From positions 310,001-374,000 of the forward strand of contig CAZCHE010000001.1 in NCBI GenBank assembly GCA_964498395.1: DNA of 64,000 bases, written 5' to 3'. Made by a program: the position numbers and the translations under genes. The DNA comes from Parapedobacter sp964498395 (GTDB taxonomy: Bacteria > Bacteroidota > Bacteroidia > Sphingobacteriales > Sphingobacteriaceae). The notes below the pieces were generated by a model, which saw only the letters and a program-made list of their open reading frames with translations, ran no database searches and had not been told where the DNA came from. Below, piece by piece: positions 1 to 9,047 of the stretch (the first letter of the stretch is position 1; every line of letters starts with the position of its first letter).

Positions 1-314
1 AGTTGGTCGCCACCATAGCGGAAGGTTTCTTCGATCTTCCGCTTATAGGTGTCGATGTCGGTGATGTAACTGTCTTCATGGCCCGGTCGGCGGAAGAAAT
101 TGCAGAATTTGCAATTGGCAATACAAACATTCGTCGTATTGACATTCCGGTCGATTTGCCAGGTCACTTTGCCGTGAGGCACTTGTATCTTACGCAATTC
201 ATTCGCGATATAGGTAAGGTCGGCTGTAGCGGCATGGTGATATAGGTGAATGCCCTCTTCAGCCGAAAGAAATTCAAAATCAAGCGCCCTTTTTAACAGT
301 TTATCAACGTTCAT
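1..314 (-). CDS. mqnC: Cyclic dehypoxanthinyl futalosine synthase MqnC (3' part outside window)
   Basis: Radical SAM enzyme of the futalosine route to menaquinone; it cyclises dehypoxanthine futalosine. The 104 codons in the window translate to a typical MqnC N-terminus: MNVDKLLKRALDFEF, then LRKIQVPHGKVTWQIDRN, and the radical SAM cysteine motif CIANCKFC at about residues 64-71, which binds the 4Fe-4S cluster. The start is the ATG whose complement lies at 312-314. The rest of the gene lies before base 1. A TATCTTTG promoter box (328 to 321 on the minus strand) lies only 6 nt before the start, so the mRNA may have almost no leader. Identification is by recalled family sequence and is strong. 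Confidence 0.93.
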   Translation of the reverse strand, partial: MNVDKLLKRALDFEFLSAEEGIHLYHHAATADLTYIANELRKIQVPHGKVTWQIDRNVNTTNVCIANCKFCNFFRRPGHEDSYITDIDTYKRKIEETFRYGGDQ

Positions 315-320
315 GATATG

Positions 321-348
321 CAAAGATACATGGTTTCTGATTAACAAC
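321..348 (-). promoter_or_regulatory. mqnC promoter, TTG-N17-TATCTTTG
   Basis: On the minus strand the -7 box TATCTTTG occupies 328 to 321 and a TTG lies 17 nt upstream (348 to 346). This fits the Bacteroidota consensus TTTG / TAnnTTTG. The -33 half falls in a tandem 16-bp repeat. Confidence 0.5.
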
Positions 349-372
349 CATTATTGTTAACAACCATTATTG
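341..372. repeat. Exact tandem duplication, 2 x 16 bp
   Basis: TTAACAACCATTATTG occurs twice without a gap (341-356 and 357-372). The second copy contains the stop codon of the downstream-reading sugar dehydrogenase gene (367-369); the first covers the -33 region of mqnC. Confidence 0.9.
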
Positions 373-1518
373 GGCCGGAACCAGCTTAAGTAGCATGCCC
401 GGTCCTTCGGTCAATACGTAGATATAGCCATCCGGGCTTTGGGCGATTTGCCGCACACGCCCGATGGCTTCCAGTAATTTTTCCTCATGCACATATTTGC
501 CATTGGCAACTTCCACCCGAGCGACATGTGTCAAGGCCAAGGCTCCGGCAAATATGTTGCCTTGCCAAGCCGGAAACTTGTCACCGGTGTAAAACAGTAG
601 TCCGCAGGTGGCGATGGATGGTGTCCAATAGTGGATGGGTTGTTCCATGCCTTCTTTCTCTGTAAGTTCGGATATGATGGCTCCACTATAATCAATCCCG
701 TAGGTGATGACCGGCCATCCGTAGTTTTTCCCTTTTTCGACAATATTGAGCTCATCACCGCCACGGGGTCCATGTTCGGTAGCGTAGATGATATTATGGG
801 CTGCGTCGTATACCATGCCTTGTACGTTTCGGTGGCCATATGACCAGATGCTGTGTTTGGCATTCGGATTGCCTACGAACGGATTGTCATTGGGAATACG
901 CCCGTCATCGTGGAGGCGGTGTACTTTTCCCATGTCATTGGAAAGGTCTTGCGAATTTTCTTTGGTGCCCCGCTCGCCGGTACTGAAGTAGAGATAACCG
1001 TCGTTGTCAAATATAATCCGACTCCCGAAATGCACGCCCGAAGTCGACAAGGGTTGGGTTTGGTAGAGCTCTTCCAAGTTGGTGATCTGGTTCCCCTCTA
1101 ATTGGAAGCGGATGAGTGTTGTGCTGCCACCCCCTTGTCCGGGTTTGGCATAAGTCACATATATCCATCCATTATCTGCATACTGGGGGTGGAGCTGAAT
1201 GTCCAATAAACCGCCCTGCCCACGTTCATATGTCTCTGGAAAACCCTCCAGTTTGTTTCCGCTGTACGCATCGTTTTCATACACCAGGATTTCACCTTTA
1301 CGTTCATTCACTAACAGGCGGCCATCAGGAAGCCACGCCATGCCCCAAGGGTTGTCAAGTCCGGTATGCAATGTATCAATATAGAAGCTTGCTTTTTCGG
1401 AGACGACCGGGTCACCTTCGCGTGGCGGCTGGTTATCGTTATTTTGGCCGTTGCTTTTGCAAGCCAATAGGAATACAGCGGTGATTAGCGTGCTGAATAG
1501 CGGATAGTAGCGTTTCAT
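367..1518 (-). CDS. PQQ-dependent sugar dehydrogenase (GSDH family), lipoprotein
   Basis: Soluble beta-propeller aldose dehydrogenase, expected to oxidise free aldoses at C1 in the periplasm with PQQ as cofactor. The 383-residue product has a lipoprotein signal ending in LLAC (Cys20), the opening LDNPWGMAWLPDGRLLVNER typical of the family, propeller blades with GSRIIFDNDGYLYFSTGERG (about 165-185), YGHRNVQGM (about 225) and EHGPRGGDELNI (about 248), and a C-terminal RVRQIAQSPDGYIYVLTEG. The ATG at 1518 is chosen because it gives a compact signal peptide; an upstream ATG at 1542 and a TTG at 1548 are in frame. The enzyme sits next to oxidative sugar-uptake module A but on the opposite strand, so shared function is only a guess. 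Confidence 0.88.
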   Translation of the reverse strand: MKRYYPLFSTLITAVFLLACKSNGQNNDNQPPREGDPVVSEKASFYIDTLHTGLDNPWGMAWLPDGRLLVNERKGEILVYENDAYSGNKLEGFPETYERGQGGLLDIQLHPQYADNGWIYVTYAKPGQGGGSTTLIRFQLEGNQITNLEELYQTQPLSTSGVHFGSRIIFDNDGYLYFSTGERGTKENSQDLSNDMGKVHRLHDDGRIPNDNPFVGNPNAKHSIWSYGHRNVQGMVYDAAHNIIYATEHGPRGGDELNIVEKGKNYGWPVITYGIDYSGAIISELTEKEGMEQPIHYWTPSIATCGLLFYTGDKFPAWQGNIFAGALALTHVARVEVANGKYVHEEKLLEAIGRVRQIAQSPDGYIYVLTEGPGMLLKLVPAQ

Positions 1519-1743
1519 TTGATGGGATTGTTTTATAATCATATACAATTAAGGCCAGGGCCATGCGTTTTTTTGATGAACAAAGATATGAATATAAACC
1601 AGCAGCACCAACATCGGGAATTAATTATCGTCAACGATAGCTGGGTTCCGATTTATACACCGATGTCAACGTAAGGAAATCGATTGAACACGTTGTAAAT
1701 GAATGATTAATCAAGAGATTGTTCTCAAAATCGTCGGCACCTC

Positions 1744-1774
1744 TTGTATTTACGTCACTAAATTGTTAAGTTTG
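1744..1774 (+). promoter_or_regulatory. Promoter of first ECF sigma gene, TTG-N20-TAAGTTTG
   Basis: TTG at 1744-1746, spacer of 20 nt, TAAGTTTG at 1767-1774. This matches the Bacteroidota housekeeping promoter pattern and lies 37 nt before the sigma-factor start. The rest of the 263-bp gap between the divergent genes (1549-1811) shows nothing else I recognise. Confidence 0.55.
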
Positions 1775-1796
1775 TGTCAACCAATTACACACAAAC
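1770..1796. promoter_or_regulatory. Inverted repeat at start of sigma-gene transcript
   Basis: GTTTGTGT (1770-1777) and ACACAAAC (1789-1796) are exact complements separated by 11 nt. The dyad overlaps the -7 box and the expected transcription start. It could be an operator or a 5' mRNA hairpin. Confidence 0.4.
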
Positions 1797-1811
1797 CCGG
1801 AAAATACCCCT

Positions 1812-2375
1812 ATGGTCGAAACAGACGTTGATTTGCTTCATAAGATAAGTCAAGATGATCAGGCTGCTTTCAAGTTGTTGTATAAGCGGTATTGGAAACC
1901 GTGTTATTTTCAGATTTTACGGCGATCGGGAGATGCGGCGTTGGCAGAAGATTTGACGCAGGCCGTATTCGTATCGCTATGGGAAAAGCGGAAATCAGCC
2001 GTCATTGGTAATCTATCCGGTTATTTGTTCAGGGCCCTACAATTCAAATTCATTACGTACCTGAGGTCGCAGGTAAATGAGGAAACCTATATTTCCCATA
2101 CCTTCCACCATCAATATGATGCCACCAATACCGCGGAATCGGCTATCCGCCTAAAAGAACTTCATGAGGCAATCGACAAGGGCGTAGCGATGATGCCCCC
2201 TAAAACCAAGGAGGTCTACACCCTTAGTCGTTCGGAGCATTACTCGATAAAGGAAATTGCCAGTAAACTCAACCTATCTGAGAAAGCGGTAGAATACCAC
2301 ATCACCCAGTCACTGAAGACCATGCGCGTAGCATTAAAAGACTTTCTTCCGTTTGTATTGCTTCTCCTTTTTTAA
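1812..2375 (+). CDS. ECF RNA polymerase sigma factor (FecI-like, Bacteroidetes expansion family)
   Basis: Extracytoplasmic-function sigma factor of 187 residues, expected to switch on the downstream susC/susD genes once released from its FecR partner. Region 2 is visible at about 20-85 (FKLLYKRYWKPCYFQILRR, then LAEDLTQAVFVSLWEKR) and region 4 at about 120-178 (MPPKTKEVYTLSRSEHYSIK followed by EIASKLNLSEKAVEYH, the -35 recognition helix-turn-helix). It is followed by an A/T-rich 121-bp gap and then the anti-sigma gene. The architecture sigma / FecR / STN-SusC is that of a trans-envelope signalling set. Substrate unknown. Confidence 0.93.
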   Translation: MVETDVDLLHKISQDDQAAFKLLYKRYWKPCYFQILRRSGDAALAEDLTQAVFVSLWEKRKSAVIGNLSGYLFRALQFKFITYLRSQVNEETYISHTFHHQYDATNTAESAIRLKELHEAIDKGVAMMPPKTKEVYTLSRSEHYSIKEIASKLNLSEKAVEYHITQSLKTMRVALKDFLPFVLLLLF

Positions 2376-2496
2376 AAAAAAGAATTTTTTTTTAGGGATA
2401 GTCGGCATTTGATAGACTTACTATATCGAAAGGTGTAGTTATGCTGTATTAAGCGCCCTTTAAGCCAAATAAATTTAAGTTTAATCCGTATAAATA

Positions 2497-3549
2497 ATGA
2501 GCAGGGAGAATTTCCATCGTTTATTGCAACGGTACCTGGATGGGCAGTGTACGCCGGAGGAGGAGCAATTGATAGACCATTGGTATCAAATGCTTGATGG
2601 ACGCCATGAGGACAGGATTACCAGTCAAAACCTGGAGGTCGTCGAAGAAGCCATATGGGACAAGATTTATGAGCAAATCAACGAGGATGCGGTACCGGAT
2701 AATACCCGCGAACTCCCAAGAAGATGGTCGACAAGGGGTATTTGGTTTTGGCTCACAGCAGCTTCCATTGCGGTGTTTCTAGTTGCTTCGGGTACATTCG
2801 TTTACCTCCGAATCGTTTGCTATCCAGTCGAACCTTCATTTGTGTCTCATGGTAGCACTTCGGATAGCCATATCATCACCGTGAAGAACGAGACACAAAC
2901 GACGATGAGTATTATCCTCCCCGATGAATCATTTGTAGAGCTTTATCCGGGAGCATTGCTGGAATACCCCAAGCAATTCAAAGCCGTAAACAGGGAGGTG
3001 AAACTCATTGGAGATGCTTTTTTCTCGGTCGCGGCCAACCCTAAAAATCCATTTTGGGTCTTTCACGAGGGGATGATTACCAAGGTGATCGGCACGAAAT
3101 TCAAGATAAAGGCACCAAAAGGCGAAATCAAGGGTGAAGTGATCGTATATGCTGGAAAGGTCGATGTATTTTACAATGTCGGCAGCCGGAACCTCGTGAG
3201 ACGCATCATGTCAGCACCGGAAAAAGCATCGATTACGACCAATCAAAAAGCGGTCCTGCTACCAAAAACCATTGAAGAAACCGTGATGGAAAACCCGTTA
3301 CCGATCGGCAAAAAGATAGATGCTATTCGGTACGAAACATTCAAGGACATCCCGATGCCTGCTTTGGCAAAAACACTCAGTGATCTTTACGCATTGAACG
3401 TGACCGCAGGTGATGACCTCTCGGCAGTCACGTTTACCGGAGATATTAGCGGCATAGGGTTATTCAAACAATTGGATATTATCTGTACGGTTACCAATAC
3501 CACGTATGAGGTGGTGGGCACCACTATTTTCTTGAAATACAAACATTGA
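2497..3549 (+). CDS. FecR-family anti-sigma factor
   Basis: Inner-membrane regulator of 350 residues that should hold the preceding ECF sigma factor and receive the signal from the STN domain of the next gene's SusC. An N-terminal cytoplasmic helical segment (1-78) is followed by one transmembrane helix (about 82-106), a periplasmic FecR beta domain (about 135-245, with GDAFFSVAANPKNPFWV and VIGTKFKIKA) and a C-terminal DUF4974-type STN-like domain (about 280-350, MPALAKTLSDLYALNVTAGD). It starts 121 bp after the sigma gene without a strong Shine-Dalgarno sequence. Confidence 0.92.
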   Translation: MSRENFHRLLQRYLDGQCTPEEEQLIDHWYQMLDGRHEDRITSQNLEVVEEAIWDKIYEQINEDAVPDNTRELPRRWSTRGIWFWLTAASIAVFLVASGTFVYLRIVCYPVEPSFVSHGSTSDSHIITVKNETQTTMSIILPDESFVELYPGALLEYPKQFKAVNREVKLIGDAFFSVAANPKNPFWVFHEGMITKVIGTKFKIKAPKGEIKGEVIVYAGKVDVFYNVGSRNLVRRIMSAPEKASITTNQKAVLLPKTIEETVMENPLPIGKKIDAIRYETFKDIPMPALAKTLSDLYALNVTAGDDLSAVTFTGDISGIGLFKQLDIICTVTNTTYEVVGTTIFLKYKH

Positions 3550-3628
3550 CCAGTTAGCTTACTCACTAAATTATATACCAAACACACTAAAAATTATGAT
3601 GAAAAACGAAACTTGACCCACAAAAAAA

Positions 3629-3683
3629 CCGGCAATATGGGGGTATTGCCGGCCAAAAACTCCCGGAAGCTATTTGTTCCGGG
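3629..3683 (+). promoter_or_regulatory. Twin hairpins in susC leader (module A)
   Basis: Two stems lie in tandem between fecR and susC: CCGGCAATA/TATTGCCGG (3629-3637 with 3644-3652, 6-nt loop) and CCCGGAA/TTCCGGG (3662-3668 with 3677-3683, 8-nt loop). A run of A precedes the first but no T run follows, so it is not a standard terminator for the plus strand. An equivalent hairpin occurs before the second susC at 16033-16060, which suggests a shared leader element such as an attenuator or mRNA-processing site. Confidence 0.55.
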
Positions 3684-3729
3684 TGATTTACAGTTCAAAA
3701 CGTGTAGGAACCATAAATTCTTCAAAAAT

Positions 3730-6700
3730 ATGAAAAAAGAACGAATTATTGCTTTAATTATAACAGCGATGAGACTCACCTTTTTATACGCCTTTATCAC
3801 CTCAGTCGTGGTATTGTCTGCATACGCCAATGATGCGGACGCTCAAGGCGCTTTGGACAAAAGGATTACGTTTTCCGCTCAGCGGATATCCATCAAGGAT
3901 ATGATCAGGGAGCTGGAAAGCCAGTCGCAGGTCCATTTTATTTACAGCTCTTCTACGATCAAAGCCGATCGGAAGATCAAGATTACCAGTGTCAATAGTG
4001 ATTTGGCCGGCGTGCTTGAAGAGGTCTTGAAACCGATGGGCATTGCTTACAAAGTAGATGACAACAAAATATTGTTATACAGTATATTCCAGGATTTCAA
4101 TATTACCGGTGTCGTTACCAATGCAACCGATAATCAGCCTATTTATGGGGCTGCCGTGAAGGTGAGGGGTACCGTAAGGGGAACCAGCACCGATGATAAT
4201 GGTCGGTTTTCCTTGGTCGTCAGACCCAATGAAACGATCGAGATCAGTTATATCGGTTTCGCCTCCCAGGAATTTATAGTGGATAGTACACGGAATGTGT
4301 ATAACATTAGTTTGCAAGAATCAACGAGTGCGTTGGATGAAGTGGTCGTCACGGGTTATTCATCGCAACGTGTGAAAGACCTGACCGGCTCAGTGGCGGT
4401 AGTTAACGTAAATGCGCTGAAGCAACAACCCGCGGCAAGCCCGATTGAAGCCCTGCAAGGCAAGGCCACCGGTGTGCAAATTATCAATGACGGGGCACCC
4501 GGTGCCACACCGCAGATACGTATCCGTGGTTTCAGTACGATTAACAACAACGATCCGCTCTATGTAATCGATGGAATGCCCTATGAGGGAAAGTTAGGGT
4601 GGCTGAATGCGAATGATATCGAATCCATGCAGGTACTGAAAGACGCTTCTGCTGCGTCCATCTACGGTGCGCGGGCGAACAATGGTGTAGTGATCATTAC
4701 TACCCGCACAGGGAAGAAAGGCCAGCCACAGGTCACTTTCGAGTCATATTATGGCACGCAGAGCCCTAATCGGAGCCGATTCCCCGAATTCCTAAACCCG
4801 CAGCAGTTTGCCGAATATGTGTATGATCGGTTCAAGAACGCCGGTATCACGCCCGGTACAAGCGAGACCTCCGGTACCAATTACGGATCGGATCCCAATA
4901 CGCCCGTACTGCCTGACTACCTCTTGGCGGGAACAAGGACAGGGCACGAGATTACCGCGGCAGATGTAGATCCGTCTAGATACGATTATACGATGGATCC
5001 TGCTCGGTTTTACCAAATCACTGCGGCCAACAAAGCGGGAACCAATTGGTTTGACGTCATCACGCGCGACGCGCCCATGCAGAATTACCAGTTGAGTATC
5101 TCGGGTGGGGGCGAGGGCTCCACATATGCGGTCAGCGGGAGCACTTTCAAACAAGACGGTACGTATAAATATACTGGTTTTGAGCGTTATAACATCCGCA
5201 GTAATACCACGTTTAACCTGTGGAATGACCGGATTACCATCGGCGAAAATATGCAGTATTCTCATACCAGGGGAAGTGGCTTTGGTGTGAATGTCAACAC
5301 GGCGGGCCAATACCAAGGGGAGGGTTCCCCGATCGGTTGGGCTTACCGGATACAAACCATTATACCGGTTTATGACATTATGGGCAATTTCGCCGGTACC
5401 AACGGCAATCGATTGGGAAATGCGGACAATCCATTAGCTGTGCTATACCGTGCTAAGGACAACGTTAATGACAGCGGCCAGTTTTTCGGCAGTGCCTTTG
5501 CGGATATTAAATTAGCGAAAGGCCTGAGCTTCCGGACCACCTACGGGCTCCGCTACGAAAACTATCATGGTAAATCCATTGGATATCCAAATCCAGAGCG
5601 TTCTGAAGGTAGCCTTACGAATAATACCTTGGGTGAGTGGCAGGGCTACACTTCGGAGTGGACATGGACGAATACCGCTACGTACAAAAACGTGTTCAAT
5701 GACGCGCATGATTTGACCGTGCTGGCGGGTACCGAGGCGGTGGAATCGAAATGGCACCAACTAAACGGTGACGGGAATGACTTTTTCATTGCCGGTGATA
5801 TGAATTATTATTATTTAAACACGGCTGCTGTTACGGTGGGAAGGAGCGAGGGTTCCGAAGGCGCGCTGTTTTCTATTTTTGGGCGGGCCGACTATGCGTT
5901 TAAAGACCGTTACCTATTATCGGCCACCGTCAGGCGTGATGGGTCTTCCAATTTCGGCCCTGATAACCGGTATGGGGTGTTCCCCGCCGCCAGTGCGGCT
6001 TGGCGCCTGTCCAGCGAAAATTTCATGAATACCGTGACGTGGGTGGATGACCTAAAGCTCCGGGTAGGTTACGGAGTTACGGGTAACCAGCGTATCCCTT
6101 CCTTTCAGTTCATGAGAAGGTACGCATCGGGGGTCAACCAATCGTTTTACCCGATCGCGGGAGGCAATGGGTTGGCCAGCGGACTGTGGACTAATAATTA
6201 CGACAACCAAGGGGCCAAGTGGGAAGAGCTGAAATCGATTAACTTGGGACTTGACTTCACGCTATTCAATAATACGATTGATGGTGCGGTCGAATGGTTT
6301 GACCGACGTACCAATGGGGTATTGTATCCTGTGCCGCAACCCGCCGCTGCGGTGGGTACGGGCTCATCCCCATTCGTCAATTCGGGCAATATGAAAAATG
6401 CGGGTATCGAGGTTTCGCTGAACTATCACTATACCGCACAGACCGGAGAGAACCCCTTCCAATTTGACGTAGGCGTATTCTTCTCTCGCTATACGAATGA
6501 TATCGTCCAGCTGGCTCCTTCTGTGACGGAACAACCCTACCTCACGCTGCGTGGTGTGACCACTTCGGTGTTGAAAGCGGGTGCCCCATTCGGCGCTTTT
6601 TACGGATATCAGGTGGCCGGTATCTACCAGAATGAGGCGGATATTACCAACAGTGCATCTTATGACGGCGCTCGCGTGGGGGGCTTTAAGTTTGCCGATG

Positions 6701-7272
6701 TTTCGGGGCCTGACGGCACTCCCGATGGGTTGATCGACGGCTTCGACCGTACGGTGATTGGCAATCCGCATCCGGATTTCATCTATTCGCTAAGCCTGAG
6801 TGCTTCATGGAAACGTTTTGATGTCAATATGTTTTTCAATGGATCGCAGGGGAATGACTTATTTGACCTCACACGGCAGTATACCGACTTCTATGCGTTT
6901 CCAGGTGCTGTCAGTACCCGGGTGCTGGATGCCTGGAGCCCGAGCAATCCTACTAGTATGATGCCTTCGGCCTATGCCGATGCGCCGACCATCGAATACC
7001 AGTCGTCGAGCTATTACGTGCAGGATGGTAGCTTCTTCCGTATGAGGAACCTCCAAGTCGGGTATACGCTTCCCGTCAACCAGTTATTCCAAGGCCGGGT
7101 ATCGAATCTGCGGGTATACGCCAGTGCCACCAACTTGTTTACCATCACCGGCTATAGCGGGATGGATCCTGAGGTGAGCCAGTATTCATCTACCTTTTCT
7201 GGTCCTGGGGTAGATATGGGGGTATATCCCGTGCCACGCCAGTACCTATTGGGACTAAGCGTTACGTTTTAA
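3730..7272 (+). CDS. SusC/RagA-type TonB-linked outer membrane transporter with STN domain
   Basis: TonB-dependent outer membrane channel of 1180 residues for uptake of an oligosaccharide or glycoside. Order of parts: signal peptide (about 1-40), STN signalling domain (about 45-115, ISIKDMIRELESQSQVHFIY), carboxypeptidase-regulatory-like domain (about 118-200), TonB-box-like DEVVVTGY (about 202-209), plug with IYGARANNGVVIITTR, and a barrel ending in LLGLSVTF with the usual C-terminal Phe. An in-frame TTG start at 3613 is rejected because it would place the leader hairpins inside the gene and spoil the signal peptide; ATG at 3730 is used. The STN domain couples substrate binding to the upstream FecR/sigma pair. 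The susD gene follows after 6 bp. Confidence 0.95.
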   Translation: MKKERIIALIITAMRLTFLYAFITSVVVLSAYANDADAQGALDKRITFSAQRISIKDMIRELESQSQVHFIYSSSTIKADRKIKITSVNSDLAGVLEEVLKPMGIAYKVDDNKILLYSIFQDFNITGVVTNATDNQPIYGAAVKVRGTVRGTSTDDNGRFSLVVRPNETIEISYIGFASQEFIVDSTRNVYNISLQESTSALDEVVVTGYSSQRVKDLTGSVAVVNVNALKQQPAASPIEALQGKATGVQIINDGAPGATPQIRIRGFSTINNNDPLYVIDGMPYEGKLGWLNANDIESMQVLKDASAASIYGARANNGVVIITTRTGKKGQPQVTFESYYGTQSPNRSRFPEFLNPQQFAEYVYDRFKNAGITPGTSETSGTNYGSDPNTPVLPDYLLAGTRTGHEITAADVDPSRYDYTMDPARFYQITAANKAGTNWFDVITRDAPMQNYQLSISGGGEGSTYAVSGSTFKQDGTYKYTGFERYNIRSNTTFNLWNDRITIGENMQYSHTRGSGFGVNVNTAGQYQGEGSPIGWAYRIQTIIPVYDIMGNFAGTNGNRLGNADNPLAVLYRAKDNVNDSGQFFGSAFADIKLAKGLSFRTTYGLRYENYHGKSIGYPNPERSEGSLTNNTLGEWQGYTSEWTWTNTATYKNVFNDAHDLTVLAGTEAVESKWHQLNGDGNDFFIAGDMNYYYLNTAAVTVGRSEGSEGALFSIFGRADYAFKDRYLLSATVRRDGSSNFGPDNRYGVFPAASAAWRLSSENFMNTVTWVDDLKLRVGYGVTGNQRIPSFQFMRRYASGVNQSFYPIAGGNGLASGLWTNNYDNQGAKWEELKSINLGLDFTLFNNTIDGAVEWFDRRTNGVLYPVPQPAAAVGTGSSPFVNSGNMKNAGIEVSLNYHYTAQTGENPFQFDVGVFFSRYTNDIVQLAPSVTEQPYLTLRGVTTSVLKAGAPFGAFYGYQVAGIYQNEADITNSASYDGARVGGFKFADVSGPDGTPDGLIDGFDRTVIGNPHPDFIYSLSLSASWKRFDVNMFFNGSQGNDLFDLTRQYTDFYAFPGAVSTRVLDAWSPSNPTSMMPSAYADAPTIEYQSSSYYVQDGSFFRMRNLQVGYTLPVNQLFQGRVSNLRVYASATNLFTITGYSGMDPEVSQYSSTFSGPGVDMGVYPVPRQYLLGLSVTF

Positions 7273-7278
7273 TGGAGT

Positions 7279-9036
7279 ATGTTAAATATGGTTAAAACAT
7301 TAAAAAAATTCGACATGAAACAAGGGTATAAAATAGTTATCGCAGTTTTGGTGGCGGTGGGCATGGTGGGCTGTAGCGAAGACTTTCTGAACCGAAGCCC
7401 ACAAGGGCAATTGACCGATGACCAGGTGAGCAATACCAAGGCAGTGGAATGGGCCTTGATAGGGGCTTATGGACTGATGAATGGCAATCGTGATGGCACG
7501 TGGGGCAATTATGCGGCCGCGCCCAGTCAATGGCTTTTTGGCGAGGTGGCCGGTGGCAACGCCCACAAAGGGAGTGAACTGGCAGATCAGGCCGTGATGT
7601 TCGATATCGAGCGGCATACGGCCATCAGTGTAAACGAGCACTTGTCTACGATGTGGAACAATTACTACGAGGGGATCATCCGCTGTAACACGACATTGCG
7701 GCAACTCAAGATCGTGCAGGAATCAGATGGTGACCGATTTTCAGACGAGCGGGCGACACAGATCGAAGCCGAAGCGAGAATGCTCCGTGGGCATTATTAC
7801 TTCTTCCTCTGGCGGGTATTTAAGAACATCCCGTACGTTGACGAGACGGTTTCTACCACGGAGGCCGCACAGGTGCCTAATAATGTGGATGTATTGCCGA
7901 TGATCGAGGCTGACTTCCAGTTTGCCGTTCAAAACTTGACGGATACAAAACCGTTGGGTGATGTGGGGAGGGCGGACCGAATTGCCGCCAAATCGTATTT
8001 GGGCAAACTGTACCTCTATCAGAACAAACACGCCGAGGCGTTGGTATTGTTCAAAGAAGTTATCGATGCTAAACCCAATCTGGAGGGATTGCCGTACTTG
8101 AATAACTTCAATATCAATACCGAGAATGGACCAGAGGCCATTTTCACCGCACAACATGCCATCAATCCCAATGGTGGTGGTGACAATGCCAACGTGGGAG
8201 ACATGCTCGGCGGACTATACGGATCGGCGCCGGCCAACTGCTGCGGTTTCTTCAATCCCAGTTTTGATTTGGTCAATTCGTTCCGGGTGACGGCAGCTGG
8301 TTTGCCCATGCTCGACAACACCTATCGAAACAATCCCTATAAGTCAGATTTTGGGCTTACAGGCGGTGCCAAAACAAACTATGAAGTAGACCGGACGTTA
8401 GCGATTGACCCTCGGCTTGATTATACCGTAGGTCGACGGGGCGTGCCTTACAAAGATTGGGGCGTCATGCCAGGCGATGACTGGATACGGGATCCGGCTT
8501 TCGGTGGCCCATTTGTGGGCTATAAGCACATGATCCCCCAGGCCGATTTTCCGGGCAATGTGCAGTCTGGTGGTGTTAATTATGTTACCGGACTGGATGT
8601 CAATATCATCCGTTTGGCTGATGTGTACCTGATGGCCGCCGAATGTGCTGCTGAAACAGGTGACCTGGCGTATGCGTTGGCACGGGTAAACAATGTCAGG
8701 GTCAGGGCAGCCAATATCCCCCCGAAAACGGTGGGAGGTGCCAATGTCGCCGCTTATGATGTAAAACCTTATCCGGCATTTGCCTCAAAGGAATATGCAT
8801 TGAATGCCATTCGCTTTGAACGCCGCTTGGAGTTGGCATTAGAAGGGCATCGATACTTTGATCTTGTACGGTGGGGCATCGCCAAGGAAACGCTTGAAGC
8901 GTACTCCGCATTCGAGGGAAGTATCATTGCCGCATATGGGGGGCTAACATTTGCAGACAGGAATAATTATTTCCCCATTCCCCAAGAGCAGATCGACCGT
9001 AGCGGGGGTGCATTGGTGCAAAATACTGGTTATTAA
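7279..9036 (+). CDS. SusD/RagB-family outer membrane lipoprotein
   Basis: Surface glycan-binding lid of the SusC channel, 585 residues. The N-terminus has a lipoprotein signal with Cys32 (VGMVGCSEDFLNRSPQG); helical tetratricopeptide-like regions follow, with EARMLRGHYYFFLWRVFKNI (about 155-175), the SusD signature DPRLDYTVGRRG, and the conserved end RFERRLELALEGHRYFDLVR and YFPIPQEQID. The ATG at 7279 has GGAG just before it; an ATG at 7315 would give a shorter and equally good signal. The product is clearly paralogous to the second SusD at 19703, which is also 585 residues long. Confidence 0.94.
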   Translation: MLNMVKTLKKFDMKQGYKIVIAVLVAVGMVGCSEDFLNRSPQGQLTDDQVSNTKAVEWALIGAYGLMNGNRDGTWGNYAAAPSQWLFGEVAGGNAHKGSELADQAVMFDIERHTAISVNEHLSTMWNNYYEGIIRCNTTLRQLKIVQESDGDRFSDERATQIEAEARMLRGHYYFFLWRVFKNIPYVDETVSTTEAAQVPNNVDVLPMIEADFQFAVQNLTDTKPLGDVGRADRIAAKSYLGKLYLYQNKHAEALVLFKEVIDAKPNLEGLPYLNNFNINTENGPEAIFTAQHAINPNGGGDNANVGDMLGGLYGSAPANCCGFFNPSFDLVNSFRVTAAGLPMLDNTYRNNPYKSDFGLTGGAKTNYEVDRTLAIDPRLDYTVGRRGVPYKDWGVMPGDDWIRDPAFGGPFVGYKHMIPQADFPGNVQSGGVNYVTGLDVNIIRLADVYLMAAECAAETGDLAYALARVNNVRVRAANIPPKTVGGANVAAYDVKPYPAFASKEYALNAIRFERRLELALEGHRYFDLVRWGIAKETLEAYSAFEGSIIAAYGGLTFADRNNYFPIPQEQIDRSGGALVQNTGY

Positions 9037-9047
9037 CAGCGCTGGCG

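Noticed and set aside
4792..5355. Long antisense frame within the first susC gene (187 codons, minus strand)
   Set aside because: It lies fully inside a well-supported coding sequence, its translation has no family features and is rich in Ile/Arg/Val typical of antisense reading. Similar frames in the second susC (17552-18292) and second susD (20108-20743) are rejected for the same reason.
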